Below, piece by piece: positions 54,301-62,443 of a stretch of 64,000 nucleotides of DNA. The DNA lies in assembly GCA_964371715.1 (NCBI GenBank), contig CAYJNO010000001.1:1-64000 (forward strand). The letters are read 5' to 3'. This DNA is from CAYJNO01 sp964371715 (GTDB lineage: Bacteria > Bacillota_I > Bacilli_A > Erysipelotrichales > Erysipelotrichaceae). The position numbers and the translations under genes were made by a program. The number at the start of each line of letters is the position of its first letter. Within the stretch, counting starts at the first letter, position 1. Under the pieces are notes generated by a model. That model saw only the letters and a program-made list of their open reading frames with translations, was not told the DNA's origin and searched no databases.

Positions 54301-54549
54301 TGGTCTTTCTTTTCTTATAATACGTGATACATACTCTAAAGTTAATGGCTCCATATAAACTTTATCGGCAATATCTGTATCTGTCATTATTGTTGCAGGA
54401 TTAGAGTTTACTAAAATTACTTCATATCCTTCTTCTTTTAAAGCTAAACAAGCTTGAGTTCCAGCATAGTCAAATTCTGCTGCTTGACCAATAACAATCG
54501 GTCCTGAACCAATTACTAATATTTTATTTATATCTAACCTTTTACCCAT
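51361..54549 (-). CDS. carB: Carbamoyl phosphate synthase, large subunit
   Basis: Two ATP-grasp halves make carbamoyl phosphate. N half: LVIGSGPIVIGQAAEFDYAG, VLRPAFTLGGTGGG, EVNPRVSRSSALASKATAYP. C half: VLGSGPIRIGQGVEFDY, VRPSYVLGGRAMQIV, EVNPRSSRSVPFIS. The last 130 residues form the MGS-like allosteric domain. The 1062 residues are normal. It sits two bases after carA. Confidence 0.97.
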   Translation of the reverse strand: MGKRLDINKILVIGSGPIVIGQAAEFDYAGTQACLALKEEGYEVILVNSNPATIMTDTDIADKVYMEPLTLEYVSRIIRKERPDAILPTLGGQTGLNLAMQLAKKGILEECRCEILGTNFDSINRAEDRQLFKDLCIKINEPCLESYLAKSVEEVVEYANKIGYPVVLRPAFTLGGTGGGFANNDEEVINVGKNALKLSPVSEVLVEKSIKGYKEIEFEVMRDSNDTAIVICTMENFDPVGVHTGDSIVVCPTQTLSNKEYQILRNSALNLIRELKIEGGCNVQFALDPYSFDYFVIEVNPRVSRSSALASKATAYPIARVSSKIAVGLRLEEIMIANTPASFEPTIDYIVSKIARFPFDKFNKADKKLSTQMKATGEVMAIGRNLEESLLKAVRSLETGVDHIYLEKFDAYSIDELLCEVKVATDERLFAIAELFRRKVDLMIISEATKIDPFFLDKIHHIVSLENRLKTDKSIDTIKKLKKFGFSDLYLAKELKLSELEMYKYRKENNILPVYKMIDTCAAEFDAYVPYFYSTYEEENESIISDKESIIVLGSGPIRIGQGVEFDYSTVHAIWAIQEAGYESIVINNNPETVSTDYTMSDKLYFEPLCIEDVMNIIDMEKPKGVIVSLGGQTAINLANRLEALGVPIIGSSPSAIENAENRELFEKLVRENNIPQPIGKAVVTIEDGLSIANKIGYPVLVRPSYVLGGRAMQIVNSDNELIEYLNTAVKIDVDQPVLVDKYIKGIEVEVDAICDGKDVYLPGIMQLVEATGVHSGDSMSVYPPYSLSENVQAKIVEYTKVLGLKIGIIGLYNIQFIVDNNEDVYVIEVNPRSSRSVPFISKSTNIPLANIATKVILNKSLKEQGYADKPLHRSNKYFVKAPTFSFSKLHGLDAYLSPEMKSTGEAIGYDVALNRALYKALQASNMRVVNYGTILVTLADEDKERGINLVRRFYDLGFNVEATSGTCKTLKEHGIKTREKAKISQGSNEILESIRKGHVTYILNTLSTSDTNTSKDGYLIRRCAVENNVTVFTSLDTVNVLLDVLEEITIGVDTIDGGQIA

Positions 54550-54550
54550 C

Positions 54551-55633
54551 TTAATTATCCCCTTTATGTTGTTTCATATAATTTATAAATGTATTAAACA
54601 AGTATCTTGAATCTTCAGGTCCTGCTGCTGATTCTGGGTGATATTGAATTGAAAATATTTTTTGATCATCAATTCTTAAACCTTCAATTGTATTATCTAA
54701 GACATTAATATGTGTTATTTCAATATTTGAAGGAATTTCTTCATTTAGTACTGCATATGAGTGATTTTGTGATGTTATTTCAATCTTTCCATTCAATAAA
54801 TTTTTAACTGGATGATTTGAACCACGATGTCCAAATTTCATTTTATATGTTTTTAAATTATTTGCTAAAGCAATCATTTGATGTCCTAAACAAATCCCAA
54901 ATACTGGTACTATTCCTTGGATTTTTTTGATTAACTCTATTACTTCAACATTATCCTCTGGATTACCAGGACCATTTGATAAGAATATACCATCTGGTTT
55001 CATAGCCATAATTTTTTCATAACTAGTATTATAAGGGACTATTGTCACATTACATGAACATTTATTTAATTCTCTTATAATGTTGTATTTAATTCCACAA
55101 TCTATGGCAACAACATTATATTTTGGTTTAGCACAACGTGAATACCAGATTTTTTTACATGATACTTTTTTTACTTCATCTTTTGCATCAATACTATTTT
55201 TGATATGTTCTAATGCCTCACTTAATTTTAATTCAGCATCACAAATATATCCTTTCATCGAACCTTCATCTCTTAAAATTCTAGTAAGTTTTCTTGTATC
55301 AATACCTGTTAAACCTATTACATTATTTTCATCTAGTAATTCATTAATTGTTTTTGTGTATCTAAAGTTACTTGGCTTATCATTATATTCTTTTACAATT
55401 AAAGCACTTGGTCCAATTAATTTAGATTCATAATCTTCATCTATTATTCCATAATTACCAATCAATGGATATGTCATAACTACAATTTGATCAGTATATG
55501 ATGGATCACTTAATATTTCTTGATACCCTACCATTGAAGTATTAAAGACTAATTCACAAATTGTATTACTATTACTACCAAATCCTTTACCATAAAACTC
55601 AACACCATTTGCTAAAACCAACTTTTTATTCAC
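54551..55633 (-). CDS. carA: Carbamoyl phosphate synthase, small subunit
   Basis: The glutaminase subunit that supplies ammonia to CarB. Class I amidotransferase triad: PVFGICLGHQMIAL (Cys) and QYHPESAAGPEDS (His, Glu). The N-terminal CPSase block LVLANGVEFYGKGFG is present. The start is GTG with GGGGGA upstream. The 360 residues are normal. Confidence 0.97.
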   Translation of the reverse strand: MNKKLVLANGVEFYGKGFGSNSNTICELVFNTSMVGYQEILSDPSYTDQIVVMTYPLIGNYGIIDEDYESKLIGPSALIVKEYNDKPSNFRYTKTINELLDENNVIGLTGIDTRKLTRILRDEGSMKGYICDAELKLSEALEHIKNSIDAKDEVKKVSCKKIWYSRCAKPKYNVVAIDCGIKYNIIRELNKCSCNVTIVPYNTSYEKIMAMKPDGIFLSNGPGNPEDNVEVIELIKKIQGIVPVFGICLGHQMIALANNLKTYKMKFGHRGSNHPVKNLLNGKIEITSQNHSYAVLNEEIPSNIEITHINVLDNTIEGLRIDDQKIFSIQYHPESAAGPEDSRYLFNTFINYMKQHKGDN

Positions 55634-55635
55634 TA

Positions 55636-56910
55636 TTAAATCCCCCTTTTACGATATACTATTTCACCATTAACAACACACATCATATTTACTGCATTCA
55701 TATGTTGATTAATAAATGGTGTATTAACACTTTTTGATTCAATTGATTTTTCAGTTATTTTTTCATTTTCTTTTAAATTAAATATTGCAAAATTAGCTAA
55801 TTCAAAATTCTCTATTTCTCCAGCTTCAAGACCAAAGATATTCGCTGGATTATAACTCATTAAGTCTACTAATTCCTCTAAAGTTATAATTTGTGTTTTC
55901 ACAAGTTTTGTATATAATAGACCAAAACTTGTTTCCAAACCAATAATACCAAATGGAGCATTATTTAAATCTGTATTATTTTCTTCAAAACTATGGGGTG
56001 CATGATCTGTAGCAATAACTTCAATTGTTTTATCTTTGATACCTTCAATTAAAGCTTTTTGATCTTCTTTACTTCTAAGTGGTGGATTCATTTTATAATT
56101 ACCATGATTAATTACATCTTCTTCACTTAATAATAAATGATGTGGTGTAACCTCACAACTTACATTTAATCCATCTTTTTTAGCTTGTCTAATTAAATCA
56201 ACACCTTCTTTTGTTGAAATATGACATACATGATATTGAACATTAGTTTTCTTTACTAAGTTTAAATCTCTTTTAATTTGCTCATATTCAGAAGCACTCG
56301 ATATACCTACTACATTTAATTCTTTAGCTTTATACCCATCATGGATAACTCCACCTTTTAGAATTAAACTCTCATCCTCGCAATGTGCAGCAATGATACC
56401 ATTTAATTCTTTAACCTTCAGCATTGCTTCTTCCATCATTGTTTCATTTTGGATTCCATAACCATCATCACTAAAAGCAAATGTGTATTTTGATAATGTA
56501 GTAAAATCTACTAATTCTTGACCCTTCGCATCTTTTGTAAGACAAGCATAAGGTAAAATATTAATAATGCTATCTTTTTTGATTATTTCTAATAACTTTT
56601 CCATTATTTCTTTTGAATCAATTTTTGGATTAGTATTTGGCATACACATGACTGTTGTATATCCACCTTTAGCAGCAGCTTTACTACCCGATTTAATTGT
56701 TTCTTTATATTCAAATCCTGGTTCTCTAAAATGTACATGTACATCTACAAGTCCTGGAATTATATGTAATCCTGAACAATCAATTACTTCATCAGCTTCA
56801 AGATCAATATTTTCTGCTGTGAATAATTTTTTTTCATTATCTATATAAATATCATTTACTAAAAATTTTCCATGATAATAAACATTACCACCTTTAAATA
56901 ATTTTGTCAT
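55636..56910 (-). CDS. pyrC: Dihydroorotase
   Basis: Cyclises carbamoyl aspartate. Metal ligands: VDVHVHFREPGFEYKETI (HxH), AHCED, and CHISTKEG; the catalytic Asp is in IATDHAPHSFEE. The 424 residues fit the type I (Bacillus) form. Its start overlaps the end of pyrB by 17 bases. Confidence 0.96.
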   Translation of the reverse strand: MTKLFKGGNVYYHGKFLVNDIYIDNEKKLFTAENIDLEADEVIDCSGLHIIPGLVDVHVHFREPGFEYKETIKSGSKAAAKGGYTTVMCMPNTNPKIDSKEIMEKLLEIIKKDSIINILPYACLTKDAKGQELVDFTTLSKYTFAFSDDGYGIQNETMMEEAMLKVKELNGIIAAHCEDESLILKGGVIHDGYKAKELNVVGISSASEYEQIKRDLNLVKKTNVQYHVCHISTKEGVDLIRQAKKDGLNVSCEVTPHHLLLSEEDVINHGNYKMNPPLRSKEDQKALIEGIKDKTIEVIATDHAPHSFEENNTDLNNAPFGIIGLETSFGLLYTKLVKTQIITLEELVDLMSYNPANIFGLEAGEIENFELANFAIFNLKENEKITEKSIESKSVNTPFINQHMNAVNMMCVVNGEIVYRKRGI

Positions 56911-57784
56911 TTTCTTCTCCTAAGGCTCTTAATAATAGTGCCATTCTTATATATACGCCATTTTCCATTTGTTTGAAAATTCTTGATTTTGTACATTCAA
57001 CTACATCATCAGCAATTTCAACATTACGGTTAAATGGTGCAGGGTGCATTATAATTGCATTTTCTTTCATCATGTTAACTCTATCTATTGTAATACCATA
57101 ATTTAAATGATATTCCTCTTTGCTTATATGCATTAACTTTTCATGTCTTTCATGTTGAACTCTTAATAACATTATTATATCCATATTTTTTATTGCTTCA
57201 TCTATTTCTATATAGTCATAATTATCATCTTTAAATTCTATTGGACCACTAGTATAGACATTCATTTTTAATCTTTTCATTATATCAATATTAGTATGTG
57301 CTACACGACTATGTTTAATATCCCCAATAATACATACATTTAGTCCTTCAAATCTATTAAACTCATCATATATCGTATATAGATCTAATAATGATTGACT
57401 TGGATGACCTTTAACTCCATCTCCTGCATTTAATATTGGTACATTAACTTTACCAATCAAATCTAAATAGTATTCATTAATACCACTTCTTATAACTAAT
57501 GCATCAGGTTTAAAACTTTCAAAAGTTTTGATAGTATCATAAAATGTTTCACCTTTTACTAAAGATGAAGATTCTGGGTTAAAGTTTATTACTTTCATTC
57601 CAAGTCTTTCTTCAGCAATATTAAAACTATACTGAGTTCTTGTACTTGGCTCAAAAAAAAGATTAATAACAATTTGATTTTTAAGAAAATTGCTGTACTT
57701 TTCAGTTCTACATTCTCTCGCCAATATCAAAATATTATTAATCTCTTCAATAGTTAAGCTTTTTAAATTTAAGCAGTGTTTCAT
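56894..57784 (-). CDS. pyrB: Aspartate carbamoyltransferase, catalytic subunit
   Basis: The first committed step of pyrimidine synthesis. Carbamoyl phosphate motif FEPSTRTQYSF, NAGDGVKGHPSQSLLDLYTI and MHPAPFNRNVEI. The 296 residues are normal. No regulatory PyrI subunit gene is adjacent, as in Bacillus. GGAGG lies six bases before ATG, directly after a strong terminator hairpin. It heads an eight-gene operon. Confidence 0.96.
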   Translation of the reverse strand: MKHCLNLKSLTIEEINNILILARECRTEKYSNFLKNQIVINLFFEPSTRTQYSFNIAEERLGMKVINFNPESSSLVKGETFYDTIKTFESFKPDALVIRSGINEYYLDLIGKVNVPILNAGDGVKGHPSQSLLDLYTIYDEFNRFEGLNVCIIGDIKHSRVAHTNIDIMKRLKMNVYTSGPIEFKDDNYDYIEIDEAIKNMDIIMLLRVQHERHEKLMHISKEEYHLNYGITIDRVNMMKENAIIMHPAPFNRNVEIADDVVECTKSRIFKQMENGVYIRMALLLRALGEENDKII

Positions 57785-57797
57785 TTAATACCTCCGT

Positions 57798-57832
57798 ATA
57801 AAAAACCTCTTTAGTACGCGACTAAAGAGGTT
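57798..57832 (-). terminator. Attenuator terminator in the pyr leader
   Basis: On the minus strand AACCTCTTTAGT and ACTAAAGAGGTT form a perfect 12-bp stem with loop CGCGT, followed by TTTTTA. It lies between the operon promoter and the pyrB SD, so transcription must read through it to express the pyr genes. The upstream ACTAAGAAG can pair with its 5' arm. Confidence 0.85.
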
Positions 57833-57866
57833 ATACAGTTATAATAAAAATTTTGTATTAACTTCT

Positions 57867-57881
57867 TAGTGTCTCGCACTA
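57867..57881 (-). promoter_or_regulatory. Leader hairpin, candidate anti-antiterminator of the pyr operon
   Basis: TAGTG-CGAGA-CACTA, read on the minus strand. Its 3' arm CACTA overlaps the ACTAAGAAG segment that could open the terminator, so the two structures exclude each other. A purine-rich loop is expected for PyrR binding, but the match to the known PyrR loop is weak. An extended -10 TGATATTAT lies at 57898-57906. Confidence 0.5.
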
Positions 57882-57941
57882 TTTTAAAGCTAATAAAATA
57901 ATATCATATAAATTTAATTAAGCATAGTATAATTTTATATT

Positions 57942-60203
57942 TTAAATTCTAAATGTTGTTTCTATTTTTTTAACTGCAGTTTTGGACAGATGAACAATTT
58001 TTAATTGTATAACCATTAATGCAAAGAAAATTACGGTCCATGGATCAAATGTAACAAAATCTTTTGTAAAGCTTTGCGTTACTAAATATAAAGCCAGAGT
58101 ATTTAATGAAACAATTAAACTCATTAATTTATATTTATTGTCTTGGTTTCTTACTACTCTTTTAGATATACTACCACCTACCGCAAAATATGCCGCAAAA
58201 ATAATTAAACTAAATGAAGAGTTGGCTACTGAAATATGACCTGAGCTTCCAAAAAATTCAGGTGTTTCCTCTTCTTCTATAACTTCTTCAATAGGTTCTT
58301 TTGTTGGTAAAGGTGTAGGTTCTATCGTCGGTTCTATTGTTGGGATGACTGTTGGTTCAATTGTCGGTTTTACTGTAGGCTCTATCGTTGGTTCTATTGT
58401 TGGTTTTACTGTAGGCTCTATCGTTGGTTCAATTGTTGGTTTTACTGTAGGTTCTATCGTCGGTTCTACTGTTGGGATGACTGTTGGTTCAATTGTTGGT
58501 TTTACTGTAGGCTCTATCGTTGGGTCTACTGTAGGCTCTATCGTTGGTTCTATTGTCGGTTCTACTGTAGGCTCTATCGTTGGTTCAATTGTTGGAATTG
58601 GTGTTGGTTTGGGGTCGATAGTACCTTTAACACTTACAACTACATCATCTAATCCATTTTGATATGTTCCATTATTTTCATCATTATCGTTAATATTGTT
58701 ATATAAAACATTTTTGTTAGATTTAATTTCTAAGAATTCTAATGAAGTATTTTCAGTTACAACATGTTTTTGATTATAAGCATAATATTCACTTTTTAAT
58801 TCAACATCAATATTAATTTCTTTTGAATTAATCCCAACTTCATTTATATTTACAGTTAAATTATTATTATTCAATATATATTCTAAGTCATTTCCATTTT
58901 CATCATAGACTCTATTTATAATAAATTTATCATTAATTGTAGTTTTAAATTCAATATCTTTCGCAACTAAGTTTGTATTACTATATATTTCTTGTAGATA
59001 CATGTCTAAATCTTGGATGTTTTGGTCAGTTATATTTAAGTTTACCCCATCATCACTATTTATTGCTTCAAGTCCGCTATCATCAAATAATGCAATACCT
59101 AATGTATGGATTGTTGCACCATATTCATTTTTTAATATATCTGCTTCAGTAATACCCTCATGTCCTGCAGTCGGTGCTCCATCTGATATAAATATTACAT
59201 TTAATTCTCTGTTATTTTGTTTACTATTTTCTGCATATTCTATTGCTTTTGTTAATCCAGAGCTATAGAAAGTAACTCCACCTGCACCATAGCCATTTTG
59301 TTCTTTACATTTATTAACATTTTCATTTAATGATTTTATAATGTCCTCTTTATTAACTCTGAAGCTAACACTTTCTTCAACATCATGTGCAACACTATAA
59401 CTTCTACCATCAAAATACACTAATGCCATACGGTTCCCATTAGTGTTTTTATTAGTATTTTGATCATATGTTCCAAGTATATTATCAGCAAGTATTTCTG
59501 TAGCTGATAAAGCATGATTCCATCTTGTTTTATTATATGCTTCAATCAACATACTTGTTGATCTATCAATTACTACAATATAATCTTTTCCTTCATTTTG
59601 TGGTTCACCTTCAAGTGTGTAATTGATAGTTGTTTTATATCCATTACTGTTTATTTCGTCTTTAGGATTTACATTTTGTGTAACAGTCAAAATTCCATCA
59701 TTATTATTTTCGCCACTAACGATATTACTTGCTTCATCATATGTTTTTGTAAAGTGGGCGTATATATTAATATCATTGTGCACTTCACTATCAAAGTTAT
59801 ATAAATTTCTAGTAGGCTCAAAGTATCCATTAATTAAAAGATTTTCTTTTGTAAACCAACCTAAAAAAGTATAAGTAACTCCATTATGTACAAACGAAGT
59901 TTCTCCAGAAATGTAATCATCTCCATTAGATAGTTCTGGTTCATCAACTTCATCACCATGCTCTACTGTGTAGCTTGGTGGTAACTGCATATTATTTGGA
60001 ACAATATCTGCGGTTATACCATTTCCATATTGAAAACTGACTGTTAGAGATGTAGATGATATTTCTTCTATATTTGTATCTTCTTCAGCAAAAATTATAT
60101 TATTTAATGAAATGTTAATTAAAATAAGAAAAGAAATAAAAATAAGTGAGCTATTTTTAATTATTTTTCCAATATTAAATGTACTATATTGTTTTTTACT
60201 CAC
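57942..60203 (-). CDS. Secreted von Willebrand A surface protein with Pro-Thr repeats
   Basis: A signal peptide ends near residue 39 (IIFAEED). Residues about 85-155 resemble an InlB B-repeat/Listeria-Bacteroides repeat, with YTFLGWFTKENLL and NINIYAHF. A vWA domain (about 205-400) has a MIDAS start IVVIDRSTSM, the later TFYSSGLTKA, and FISDGAPTAGHEG. A 26-unit Pro-Thr stretch follows. The C-terminus has three hydrophobic helices (near 677-745) and no LPxTG, so anchoring is by membrane. The start is GTG with GGGAG seven bases upstream and a consensus promoter. Ligand unknown. Confidence 0.88.
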   Translation of the reverse strand: MSKKQYSTFNIGKIIKNSSLIFISFLILINISLNNIIFAEEDTNIEEISSTSLTVSFQYGNGITADIVPNNMQLPPSYTVEHGDEVDEPELSNGDDYISGETSFVHNGVTYTFLGWFTKENLLINGYFEPTRNLYNFDSEVHNDINIYAHFTKTYDEASNIVSGENNNDGILTVTQNVNPKDEINSNGYKTTINYTLEGEPQNEGKDYIVVIDRSTSMLIEAYNKTRWNHALSATEILADNILGTYDQNTNKNTNGNRMALVYFDGRSYSVAHDVEESVSFRVNKEDIIKSLNENVNKCKEQNGYGAGGVTFYSSGLTKAIEYAENSKQNNRELNVIFISDGAPTAGHEGITEADILKNEYGATIHTLGIALFDDSGLEAINSDDGVNLNITDQNIQDLDMYLQEIYSNTNLVAKDIEFKTTINDKFIINRVYDENGNDLEYILNNNNLTVNINEVGINSKEINIDVELKSEYYAYNQKHVVTENTSLEFLEIKSNKNVLYNNINDNDENNGTYQNGLDDVVVSVKGTIDPKPTPIPTIEPTIEPTVEPTIEPTIEPTVDPTIEPTVKPTIEPTVIPTVEPTIEPTVKPTIEPTIEPTVKPTIEPTIEPTVKPTIEPTVIPTIEPTIEPTPLPTKEPIEEVIEEEETPEFFGSSGHISVANSSFSLIIFAAYFAVGGSISKRVVRNQDNKYKLMSLIVSLNTLALYLVTQSFTKDFVTFDPWTVIFFALMVIQLKIVHLSKTAVKKIETTFRI
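58293..58604 (-). repeat. 26-unit, 12-bp tandem repeat encoding [TI/TV]xPT-like tetrapeptides
   Basis: 312 bases in 26 units of four codons, mostly TIEP or TVKP, with first and last units TPIP and TKEP. Within it TVKPTIEPTIEP recurs as a 36-bp unit. It encodes a stiff Pro-rich stalk. Units differ by few bases, which allows slippage without frameshift. Confidence 0.9.
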
Positions 60204-60242
60204 CTACTAACTCCCTTCATAATTATTTACACTCAGACTTCA

Positions 60243-60271
60243 ATTATATACACAATTGTTTATTAAGTCAA
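60243..60271 (-). promoter_or_regulatory. Promoter of the vWA surface protein gene
   Basis: Minus-strand TTGACT and TATAAT are 17 bases apart, a near-consensus promoter about 40 bases before the GTG start. Confidence 0.75.
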
Positions 60272-60312
60272 TATCAATATTAACTTTTATATATTGAATT
60301 AGATAATGTTTC

Positions 60313-60348
60313 AAAATAAAAATCACTCATAATTATGTCGAGTGATTT
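60313..60348 (-). terminator. Terminator of the ABC export operon
   Basis: AAATCACTC and GAGTGATTT pair across an 11-base loop, followed on the minus strand by TTTTATTTT-like bases. It lies about 150 bases after the permease stop. Between them (60349-60495) I see no gene, only an imperfect direct repeat near 60460-60500. Confidence 0.65.
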
Positions 60349-60495
60349 AATTAAGCATTTATAGATATTAATGTAATTCAGTTATCCAGACCAAGTTATT
60401 CCCCCATCAAACTATAAATACAAAATGTACTATATCATATTATTTATGTTAATGAATAGTTTTTTCATCAAATGCTTATTTTTCATCATAAAATG

Positions 60496-61749
60496 CTATT
60501 CATATCTTAATGCGTCAATTGGATCTAATTTAGCTGCTTTCTTTGCTGGATAATAACCAAAGAATAATCCAATAAACATTGAGAATCCAACTGCCAATAC
60601 AATGGCATAAACACTTGGCCAAGCAGGGAAACCTAATAAATAAGCAGCACCACTTCCTAGTGATACACCTATGATTACACCTATAATTCCTCCTATTACA
60701 CAAATTATGATTGCTTCAGTTACAAATTGTGCCATGATATCAAATGTTGGTGCTCCAAGTGCTTTTCTTGTACCAATTTCTTTGGTTCTTTCAGTGATTG
60801 AAACTAACATAATATTCATTACACCAATTCCTCCTACTAATAATGAAATAGCTGCTATTGCCGATATAGCTATTTGGATTGTAGTTAACATTTCTGTAAA
60901 ACTATCTACAAATGATGATGGATCTGAAACTCTGATTGTATAATTATCATTGTTATTATACACTTCAGTAAAGAATTCTTGGGTATGTATATTCATATCA
61001 TCCATATTCATTTCTTCATTAAATATTGCAACAATATTTTGATAACCATCACTACTGTTATTTATCTTTTTTGCAGTAGTTATTGGAATAAATACATCAT
61101 AAGTATCTCCAGATGAAAACATTGACATCATGCTGTCATCTTCACTACTTTCACTAATACCTATAATATAAAAGTGTTCAATAGTATCATTATCATATAA
61201 TTCAATAGATTGACCTATTGGATCTTGATTTCCATATAATATTTCTGCTAATTCTTGCTCGATTATTACTAAATTTTTACTTTCATCAATATCTGTTTGA
61301 TTAAAATCTCTTCCATATACTAATCCAAACGAATTTAATCCTTGGTAGTCTAAATTAATACCAGTTGTACTTAAATTAAAGACATCTGATTCATTATCAA
61401 TAGTTAACCCATCAACACTTTCGCTAATACTTATTCCAATTAATTCATTATCAAATAATGTTTGATATTCATTTATCATACTATCATTAATATAATCATC
61501 TTCATCTATTCTATTACTACTAAATAAGCTTGAATTATCATCATCGCTTGTCTTTTTTGTTAATGAAATAGTTAATTGATTAACACCTATATCTGACATT
61601 GTTTCATTTACTGATGCTGTAAGTGCATCACCAACTGTGACAATACCAATAACAGATGCGATACCTATTATAATACCTAACATTGTTAATATTGATCTTA
61701 GCTTATTTGCTTTTAATGCTTCAAGTGCTAGTAAAATATTATCTTTCAT
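60496..61749 (-). CDS. MacB-like ABC transporter permease
   Basis: The topology is FtsX/MacB: one N-terminal helix (residues about 18-40), a large extracellular domain (about 45-285), and three C-terminal helices with the block GGIGVMNIMLVSITERTKEIG and later EAIIICVIGGIIGV. It ends PAKKAAKLDPIDALRYE, the family signature. ATG at 61749 follows AGGTGATAAGC; a GTG three codons earlier overlaps that SD. It overlaps the ATPase gene. Likely exports peptides or toxic compounds; substrate unknown. Confidence 0.9.
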   Translation of the reverse strand: MKDNILLALEALKANKLRSILTMLGIIIGIASVIGIVTVGDALTASVNETMSDIGVNQLTISLTKKTSDDDNSSLFSSNRIDEDDYINDSMINEYQTLFDNELIGISISESVDGLTIDNESDVFNLSTTGINLDYQGLNSFGLVYGRDFNQTDIDESKNLVIIEQELAEILYGNQDPIGQSIELYDNDTIEHFYIIGISESSEDDSMMSMFSSGDTYDVFIPITTAKKINNSSDGYQNIVAIFNEEMNMDDMNIHTQEFFTEVYNNNDNYTIRVSDPSSFVDSFTEMLTTIQIAISAIAAISLLVGGIGVMNIMLVSITERTKEIGTRKALGAPTFDIMAQFVTEAIIICVIGGIIGVIIGVSLGSGAAYLLGFPAWPSVYAIVLAVGFSMFIGLFFGYYPAKKAAKLDPIDALRYE

Positions 61750-62443
61750 GCTTATCACCTTTAATATCGCTTATTATATTACCATCTTTTAATGTAATAA
61801 TTCTTTCACATTCTTTTGCAAGTTCTGGGCTATGTGTAATTAATACAATTGTACTATTATTTTCTCTGTGTAGTTTATGCAATATATCCATTACTTGCTT
61901 TGATGTTTCTGAATCAAGGGCTCCTGTAGGTTCATCAGCCAAAATTAAAGATGGATTATTTCCAAGTGCTCTTGCAATTGCAACTCTTTGTTTTTGTCCT
62001 CCAGATAATTCATTTGGCTTATGATCTAATCTATTACCCATATTTACATCAGTTAATAATTTTATAGCCCTTTGTTTTCTTTCTTTCGGACTAACTTTTG
62101 CATAAAGCATTGGTAATTCTACATTTTTTAGAATATTAGTTCTTGAAATTAGATTAAAGTTTTGAAATATAAATCCAATATTTTTATTTCTAATTTCTGC
62201 TTTTTCATTCTCTGATAAATCTTTTATATTATTTTCACTTAATACATATTCACCAACTGTTGGTGTATCTAGGACACCTATTATATTCATTAAGGTACTC
62301 TTACCAGATCCTGATTCACCAACAATAGCAACAAATTCACCTTTATAGATATTTAAATCAATGCCATGTAATACCTCTAGTTCATTTTCTTGACCAATGA
62401 AATAACTTTTTCTTATATTTTTTAATTCAATAACAGCTTCCAT
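61739..62443 (-). CDS. MacB/LolD-type ABC transporter ATPase
   Basis: The 234-residue ATPase has Walker A GESGSGKST, Q-loop FQNFNLISR, signature LSGGQKQRVAIARAL, Walker B LILADEPTGALD and H-loop ITHS. Its ATG overlaps the adaptor stop as TAATG and its end overlaps the permease start, so the three genes form one translational unit. Confidence 0.95.
   Translation of the reverse strand: MEAVIELKNIRKSYFIGQENELEVLHGIDLNIYKGEFVAIVGESGSGKSTLMNIIGVLDTPTVGEYVLSENNIKDLSENEKAEIRNKNIGFIFQNFNLISRTNILKNVELPMLYAKVSPKERKQRAIKLLTDVNMGNRLDHKPNELSGGQKQRVAIARALGNNPSLILADEPTGALDSETSKQVMDILHKLHRENNSTIVLITHSPELAKECERIITLKDGNIISDIKGDKHER

Noticed and set aside
58293..58604. Possible CRISPR-like array
   Set aside because: The units are contiguous 12-bp coding repeats with no spacers and translate to a regular TIEP/TVKP pattern.
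58345..58662. Open plus-strand frame of Gly/Val/Ser/Ile repeats
   Set aside because: It is the antisense of the Pro-Thr repeat of the vWA gene. No SD and the low-complexity composition follow from the 12-bp repeat.
60361..60420. Short coding-like remnant on the minus strand reading FDGGITWSG then stop
   Set aside because: It has a stop directly upstream, so only nine codons are open, and no further similarity is seen in the flanks. Too short to call a pseudogene.
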